Origin: Propionibacteriaceae bacterium
GTDB lineage: Bacteria; Actinomycetota; Actinomycetes; Propionibacteriales; Propionibacteriaceae
Reading direction: 5' to 3'
DNA length: 27,174 nucleotides
Assembly (NCBI GenBank): GCA_905372155.1
Contig: CAJPNZ010000033.1
Location: forward strand, 1 to 27,174
Part shown: piece after piece, positions 22,540 through 27,174 of the stretch
How positions within the stretch are numbered: the stretch's first letter is position 1
Layout of the letters: each line of letters starts with the position of its first letter
Notes under the pieces: generated by a model
Database searches by the model: none
Seen by the model: the letters and a program-made list of their open reading frames with translations, nothing else
What the model was told of the DNA's origin: nothing
Program-made: the position numbers and the translations under genes

Positions 22540-23592
22540 ATGGACCTGAACAAGCTTGCCGACGACATCATCGCAGGCCGCTCCATCACCCCCGAGGAGG
22601 CCCTCGCAGTGCTGCGGCTGCCGGATGCGGAAACCCTCACACTCGTGGCCGCGGCGGGCCGGGTGCGACGCCATCACTTCGGCACCACGATGAAGGTGAA
22701 CTACCTGATCAACCTCAAATCGGGTCTGTGCCCGGAGGACTGTTTCTACTGCTCCCAACGCCTCGGTTCCCAGGCCGACATCCTGAAATACCGGTGGCTG
22801 AGGAACGAGGACGCCGTCGCCGCCGCGAAGGCCGGGATCGCAGGTGGCGCGAAGCGGGTGTGTCTGGTGGCGAGCGGCCGCGGGCCGTCCAACCGCGACG
22901 TCGACAAGGTGGCCGAGATCATCGGAGAGATCAAGGCCGAGCACCCGGACGTGGAGGTCTGCGCCTGCCTCGGGCAGCTCAAGGCGGGGCAACCGGAACG
23001 GTTGGCCGCAGCGGGGGCAGACGCCTACAACCACAACCTGAACACCGCGGAATCGCACTACGACAACATCTGCACCACCCACAGCTATCAGGACCGCACC
23101 GAGACGGTTCAGCACGCCCGCGAGCACGGGCTGAGTGCCTGTTCGGGCCTGATAGCGGGCATGGGTGAGAGCGATGAGCAGCTGGTGGAGGTGGCCTTCG
23201 CGTTGCGGGAGGTCGGCGCGGACTCGGTTCCCGTGAACTTCCTGATGCCCTTCGACGGCACCCCCCTGGCGGGTCACGCCGACCTGAGCCCGCAGCGTTG
23301 CCTGCGCATCCTGGCGATGATGCGGTTCGTCCATCCGGACAGCGAGGTGCGGGTCGCGGCAGGCCGGGAGCAGCATCTCCGCAGCCTTCAGCCGTTGTCC
23401 CTGGAGATCTGCAACTCGCTGTTCCTCGGGGACTACCTCACCAGCGAGGGACAGGCTGGGGTCAAGGACCTGGCCATGATCGCCGACTGTGGGTTCACGG
23501 TTCTCGGCCAGGAGGAGACCAGCCCCGAGGTCGATGTCCGGCCCGTGATCAGGAACCGGGGGGTCGGGACCCCGGAGCCGGCGAATGCCTAG
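22540..23592 (+). CDS. bioB: Biotin synthase
   Basis: 350-residue radical-SAM enzyme that inserts sulfur into dethiobiotin, the last step of biotin synthesis. The radical-SAM cluster motif is SGLCPEDCFYCSQ (Cys64, Cys68, Cys71, C-x3-C-x2-C). Other BioB hallmarks are YNHNLNTAESHYDNICTTHS, AGMGESDEQLVEVAFALRE, VPVNFLMPFDGTPL and NSLFLGDYLTSEGQ. The ATG at 22540 is preceded by GGAGGAGAG. No other biotin gene lies next to it. It ends inside a hairpin shared with the convergent sdhB. Confidence 0.97.
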   Translation: MDLNKLADDIIAGRSITPEEALAVLRLPDAETLTLVAAAGRVRRHHFGTTMKVNYLINLKSGLCPEDCFYCSQRLGSQADILKYRWLRNEDAVAAAKAGIAGGAKRVCLVASGRGPSNRDVDKVAEIIGEIKAEHPDVEVCACLGQLKAGQPERLAAAGADAYNHNLNTAESHYDNICTTHSYQDRTETVQHAREHGLSACSGLIAGMGESDEQLVEVAFALREVGADSVPVNFLMPFDGTPLAGHADLSPQRCLRILAMMRFVHPDSEVRVAAGREQHLRSLQPLSLEICNSLFLGDYLTSEGQAGVKDLAMIADCGFTVLGQEETSPEVDVRPVIRNRGVGTPEPANA

Positions 23593-23617
23593 GCCCGCTT
23601 TCGAGACAGGGCCTAGG
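23588..23617. terminator. Symmetric terminator shared by bioB and sdhB
   Basis: CCTAGGCCC (23588-23596) pairs with GGGCCTAGG (23609-23617), a 9-bp perfect stem with a 12-nt loop. The TAG stop of bioB (23590-23592) and the TAG stop of sdhB (23613-23615 on the minus strand) both lie inside the arms. Confidence 0.8.
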
Positions 23618-24359
23618 TGCGGCGTTTGAAGAACGAGCGGATGCCCTCCCGGTGAACCGCAGCCACTGCGGTGAGCGGCAAACCGGCCGGGCAGACCTCG
23701 GCGCACTCGCCGTAGCTGCTGCACGGCCCGAACGACGCATCCAGGGCGTCGACGACGGCCCGGGCGCGGCGGGTGCGCTCCACCTTGCCGTGCGGGAGCA
23801 TGGCCAGGTGCGCCAGTTTCGCCCCGGCGAACAGGTGGGCCGCGCCGTTGGGACAAGCGGCGACGCACGCCCCGCAACCGATGCAGGCGGCGAAGTCGAG
23901 GGCCAGTTCAGCGTCCTCGTGGCCGACCAGGAACTCGTCGGCGTCCGGTGCGGTCCCGGCCATGATGTCGACGTGCCCGCCGGCGCGGATGATGGAGTCC
24001 AGGGCCGCCCGGTTCACCACCAGGTCCCGGACCACGGGGAAGGCCGCCGACCGCAGCGGTTCGATCCGCAGCTTCGTGATGCCGCCGAAGGCTCGCAGGT
24101 GCTGCCGGCACGACGGGGTGTTCGGGACCGGGCCGTGGGGAACGTCGTTCACGGTGACCCCGCACGCCCCGCACACCCCTTCCCGGCAGTCGGATTCGAA
24201 CGAGATGGGTTCCAGGCCCTGCTCGGCCAGCTGGTCGTTCAACCGGTCAAGCAGCTCCAGGAGGCTCATCTCGGGGGTTGCGTCCGTCACGACATGGGTC
24301 TCGAATCGTCCCTCGGACGTCGGCCCGTCCTGTCGCCAGATCTCAAGTTCGACCCTCAT
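23613..24359 (-). CDS. sdhB: Succinate dehydrogenase / fumarate reductase iron-sulfur subunit
   Basis: 248-residue electron-transfer subunit. The N-terminal [2Fe-2S] domain has SDCREGVCGACG (Cys58, Cys63, Cys66) and Cys84. The C-terminal domain has CIGCGACVAACP (Cys159, Cys162, Cys165, Cys169) and CSSYGECAEVCP (Cys213, Cys219, Cys223) for the [4Fe-4S] and [3Fe-4S] clusters. It relays electrons between the flavin in SdhA and the quinone site in SdhC. ATG at 24359 overlaps the stop of sdhA by 4 nt (ATGA), and there is no separate fourth (sdhD) gene, as expected for a B-type enzyme. Confidence 0.95.
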   Translation of the reverse strand: MRVELEIWRQDGPTSEGRFETHVVTDATPEMSLLELLDRLNDQLAEQGLEPISFESDCREGVCGACGVTVNDVPHGPVPNTPSCRQHLRAFGGITKLRIEPLRSAAFPVVRDLVVNRAALDSIIRAGGHVDIMAGTAPDADEFLVGHEDAELALDFAACIGCGACVAACPNGAAHLFAGAKLAHLAMLPHGKVERTRRARAVVDALDASFGPCSSYGECAEVCPAGLPLTAVAAVHREGIRSFFKRRT

Positions 24360-26317
24360 CGGTAGTTCCTCACCTGCAGTTTGACGCTCTCGAATCGCAG
24401 CGGTTCCTGGTAGCGGCGGTGCTGGCCGGCCGGGTTGGTTTCCCACGCCGAGACGTTGCACCAGCGTTCGTCGTCGCGTTTGGCCTCCCCGTCCGGGAGG
24501 GCGTACTCCTCACGGAAGTGCGCCCCGCAGGACTCCTGGCGGTCCAGCGCATCCGTGATCATCAGCTCCGCCAGTTCCAGGAAGTCGGCAACCCGCCCGG
24601 CCTTCTCCAGTTCTTGGTTGAGCCGGTCGTCGGTGCCGGTCACCCGGACATCACGCCAGAACTCCTCGCGCAACTCCTGCACCTGTTCCAAGGCCCGTGT
24701 CAGTCCGGCCTCGCTGCGTGAAACCCCGCATCCCGTGTAGAGGATCTCGCCGAGACGACGATGGAATGTGGCGGGCCGGGTGTGTCCGGGGTTGTTGACC
24801 AGGTGGTCGATGCGCCCGCGCACATCTCCCAGCGCCTTCGTGGCCTCGGGGGCGTCCACGTCGAGAAGGGGTTGTCCCGCCAGCCCGGCCAGGTAGTTGG
24901 GGATGGCCAGGGGAAGCGTGAACCAACCATCGACGCAGGCGCTGAGCAGGGAATTGGCCCCGAGCCGGTTCGCGCCGTGGTAGTTGTTCCCCGCCTCCCC
25001 GCCGACGAACAGCCCGGGGACACTGGTCATCTGGTTGAAGTCGCACCACAATCCGCCCATGGTGAAATGGGCTCCCGGTGCGATGCGCATCGGTTCCTCG
25101 TAGGGATCCTCGCCCGTCGCGTCCCGGTACATCTCGAAGAGGTTCCCGTAACGCTCCGCGATCACAGCCCTGCCCAGCCGGGAGATGGCGTCGCGGAAGT
25201 CCAGGTAGACGGAGTTCTTGAGCGGCCCCACTCCCCTGCCGGCCTCGATCTCCGTGCGGGCGGCCCGGGATGCGATGTCGCGCGGGGTCAGGTTCCCGAA
25301 CGCCGGGTAGCGCCGCTCCAGGTAGTAGTCGCGCTCGGCCTCCGGGATGTCCCCGGGAGCACGTTCGTCACCCGGGGTCACCGGCACCCAGATGCGCCCG
25401 TCGTTGCGCAGCGACTCGCTCATCAGGGTGGTCTTGGACTGCCAGTGTGAGGACACCGGCAGCGCGGTGGGGTGGAACTGGATGAAACTCGGGCTGGCGA
25501 AGAAGGCCCCGCGGCGGTGGGCCCGCCAGGTGGCGGTGGCGTTCGAGTTCATCGCCAGGGTGGAGTGGAAGAAGACGCTGCCGTAGCCGCCGGTGGCCAG
25601 CACCACCGCGTGTCCCGTGGTGACGCTGACCCGTCCGGTCACCAGGTCGCGCACCACCACTCCCTGGGCCCGGCCGTCCGCGACGATCAGGTCCAGCATC
25701 TCGTGGCGGGTGTGCAGCTTCACCGTGCCGCGTTCCACCTGGCGCAACAGGGCCTGCGCACCGGCGATCTGGAGCTGCTGGCCGGTCTGGCCTCGCGTGT
25801 AGTAGGTGCGGGAAACCTGCACACCTCCGAAGGAGCGGGTGGCGAGCTGCCCGCCGTATTCACGGGCGAACGGGGCGCCGATGGCGTTCATGTGGTCGAT
25901 CACCCGCACCGATTCCTCGGCCAGGCGCCACACGTCGGCCTCCCTGCCCCGGAAGTCGCCGCCCTTGACGGTGTCCGTGACGAACCGGGTCAGCGAGTCG
26001 CCGTCCACCTTTCGGGCACGGGCGGCGTTGATGCCGCCCTGGGCGGCGACGCTGTGCGCACGGCGGGGTGCGTCGTGGAAGGTGAAGCTCTCCACCTTGT
26101 AGCCCAACTCCCCCAGCGCCGCGGCCACGCCGGACCCGGCCAGCCCGGTTCCGATCACGATCACGGTGTACTTCTTGCGGTTGGCCGGGCTCACCAGTTT
26201 GTACTCGGCCTTGCGGCGTTCCCATGCGGTGCGGGGGTCACCGTCTGGGAGGTGGGGGTCGAGCATCCCGGTGGCCAGCATCTCCACGGGGCGTGGCCGG
26301 TTGGTCGTCGTGGTCAT
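24356..26317 (-). CDS. sdhA: Succinate dehydrogenase / fumarate reductase flavoprotein subunit
   Basis: 653-residue catalytic subunit. FAD-binding VIVIGTGLAGSG lies near residues 52-63. The covalent-flavin histidine region is RRAHSVAAQGGINAA (His88). QFHPTALP and SESLRNDGRIWVP, RTEIEAGRGVGP and HFTMGGLWCDFNQM are the dicarboxylate-binding and catalytic segments, and GGEAGNNYHGANRLGANSLL is the conserved FAD pocket motif. It interconverts succinate and fumarate in the inner-membrane complex. In propionic-acid fermenters the same type of complex works mainly as fumarate reductase. ATG at 26317 overlaps the end of sdhC (ATGA). Confidence 0.96.
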   Translation of the reverse strand: MTTTTNRPRPVEMLATGMLDPHLPDGDPRTAWERRKAEYKLVSPANRKKYTVIVIGTGLAGSGVAAALGELGYKVESFTFHDAPRRAHSVAAQGGINAARARKVDGDSLTRFVTDTVKGGDFRGREADVWRLAEESVRVIDHMNAIGAPFAREYGGQLATRSFGGVQVSRTYYTRGQTGQQLQIAGAQALLRQVERGTVKLHTRHEMLDLIVADGRAQGVVVRDLVTGRVSVTTGHAVVLATGGYGSVFFHSTLAMNSNATATWRAHRRGAFFASPSFIQFHPTALPVSSHWQSKTTLMSESLRNDGRIWVPVTPGDERAPGDIPEAERDYYLERRYPAFGNLTPRDIASRAARTEIEAGRGVGPLKNSVYLDFRDAISRLGRAVIAERYGNLFEMYRDATGEDPYEEPMRIAPGAHFTMGGLWCDFNQMTSVPGLFVGGEAGNNYHGANRLGANSLLSACVDGWFTLPLAIPNYLAGLAGQPLLDVDAPEATKALGDVRGRIDHLVNNPGHTRPATFHRRLGEILYTGCGVSRSEAGLTRALEQVQELREEFWRDVRVTGTDDRLNQELEKAGRVADFLELAELMITDALDRQESCGAHFREEYALPDGEAKRDDERWCNVSAWETNPAGQHRRYQEPLRFESVKLQVRNYR

Positions 26318-27030
26318 GCGATCACCCCCAGCAGCACCAGAAGGGGAATCATGGCGTTGCCCAGCACCACGGCCAGGGCCAGCAGGCCTCCGATGACCAC
26401 CCAGACCTGCCTGAACCGGCGGCCCGTGACCCCGAGGTCCTGTAGCAGGGTGCGCCAGCCGTGCTCGATGTGGAAGCCAATCACAAGCATCACCACCATG
26501 TAGAAGATGGCCATCCAGGGACGAGAGAAGCTGGCAACGAGGTTCGCGTAGGCGTGCATCTCGGGATCGGGGTGCCGGAAGGACGCAGACGCCAGGGGAC
26601 CGCCCGCCGTCAGGTCGCTGATGTGAACCAGCACGAAGACCAGGATCAGGATCCCACCGGGCAGCATGAAGGCCGCCTCGCGGGTGCGGTTCCGGTGCAG
26701 GCCGCGCCGGTGAGCCCCGCGGCTGCGTCGCCCCCTCAGCCACAGGGTCAGCGCCGCCGAGACGTGCAGCAGCAACGAGCCCGCCAAGGCGATTCGCAAC
26801 GCCCACAACACGCTCTGCTTGGGAAGCAGCGGGTAGCCGACCTCACGCAGCCACGCCGCGTAGTGGTTGAAGGCGTCAGCCCCCGCGTAGACCTTCAGGT
26901 TGCCGAACAGATGCACCGCCACGAAGGCAACGAAGAGCACCCCTGTGACCGCCATCACATGTTTGAGCACGAAATTCGAGGGCCCGCGTCGCCGCGTTCC
27001 CGTCGGGACGTCCACCGTCGTTGTGGTCAT
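26314..27030 (-). CDS. sdhC: Succinate dehydrogenase / fumarate reductase cytochrome b subunit (B-type)
   Basis: 238-residue membrane anchor with about five transmembrane helices. Likely haem ligands are His24 in VLKHVMAVTG, His40 in AVHLFGNL, and the His residues in LLLHVSAAL, LVHISDL and GFHIEHGWRTLLQ, a pattern of dihaem B-type subunits. It transfers electrons to or from menaquinone. It is the first gene of the sdhCAB operon. ATG at 27030; the adjacent intergenic space of ~90 bp to the tRNA-Lys must contain its promoter. Confidence 0.93.
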   Translation of the reverse strand: MTTTTVDVPTGTRRRGPSNFVLKHVMAVTGVLFVAFVAVHLFGNLKVYAGADAFNHYAAWLREVGYPLLPKQSVLWALRIALAGSLLLHVSAALTLWLRGRRSRGAHRRGLHRNRTREAAFMLPGGILILVFVLVHISDLTAGGPLASASFRHPDPEMHAYANLVASFSRPWMAIFYMVVMLVIGFHIEHGWRTLLQDLGVTGRRFRQVWVVIGGLLALAVVLGNAMIPLLVLLGVIA

Positions 27031-27076
27031 GGTTCAGTCTAACCGACCGCTTCTCGCCGCTTGCACCCGCATGGAC

Positions 27077-27105
27077 TTTTCATGAAGCCGAGGAACGGGT
27101 ATTGT
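27077..27105 (+). promoter_or_regulatory. Tentative promoter of the tRNA-Lys gene
   Basis: TTTTCA (27077-27082), 17 bp spacer, then TATTGT (27100-27105), 15 bp upstream of the tRNA. The -35 is poor, so this is a weak call. Confidence 0.3.
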
Positions 27106-27119
27106 TTGTCTTCGCGCAA

Positions 27120-27174
<55 letters not shown>

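Noticed and set aside
22516..23877. Long open frame (453 codons) antisense to bioB
   Set aside because: It lies opposite a clear bioB gene, its translation has no known motifs, and long antisense frames are expected in high-GC DNA.
25472..26503. Long open frame (343 codons) antisense to sdhA
   Set aside because: Its translation is His/Gly/Arg-rich without motifs and is a shadow of sdhA codon use.

Overview
The window reads as the chromosome of a high-GC actinobacterium, most likely of the Propionibacteriaceae (Arachnia/Propionibacterium relatives). This is inferred from GC content, codon use, GTG/TTG starts, actinobacterial IS481/ISL3 remnants and a B-type succinate dehydrogenase/fumarate reductase operon. 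The species cannot be fixed from the sequence alone.

Left part (1 to about 11 kb) is an accessory island full of decayed mobile DNA. It holds a multiply frameshifted MobF relaxase/helicase (about 56-1710), a broken dprA-like gene, an apparently intact two-gene module (TIR-like protein plus a HIT-domain protein with a C-terminal membrane domain, 2452-3841), a helix-turn-helix protein, unrecognised remnants, a RHH/MazF-type toxin-antitoxin pair (5168-5708), and a transposase remnant. These are followed by an L-asparaginase, a NodB-type polysaccharide/imide deacetylase, a V8-like protease remnant, a GNAT acetyltransferase whose 3' end has been remodelled at an IS481 remnant, and an ISL3 remnant.

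Middle part (11-20.4 kb): a Tat-exported DUF4185 protein, an alpha/beta hydrolase and a zinc alcohol dehydrogenase on the plus strand, closed by a hairpin. Converging on them is a tightly coupled minus-strand operon of six genes (20342 to 14460): ATP-grasp A, ATP-grasp B, a mannitol-1-phosphate-dehydrogenase homologue, ATP-grasp C, an MFS transporter and ATP-grasp D. Four successive junctions are 4-nt ATGA/GTGA overlaps. It looks like a small biosynthetic and export cluster that I do not recognise as any characterised pathway.

Right part (20.7-27.2 kb): an NADPH-dependent FMN reductase, a divergent XRE regulator / membrane protein / small protein operon with a clear promoter and operator, biotin synthase bioB behind a palindromic operator, the sdhCAB operon on the minus strand, and the 5' part of a tRNA-Lys(CTT). 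This part looks like ordinary core genome.

The two most interesting systems are the TIR / HIT-membrane pair, which resembles a Thoeris-like nucleotide-signalling defence module with an unusual partner, and the four-ATP-grasp / polyol-phosphate dehydrogenase / exporter operon.
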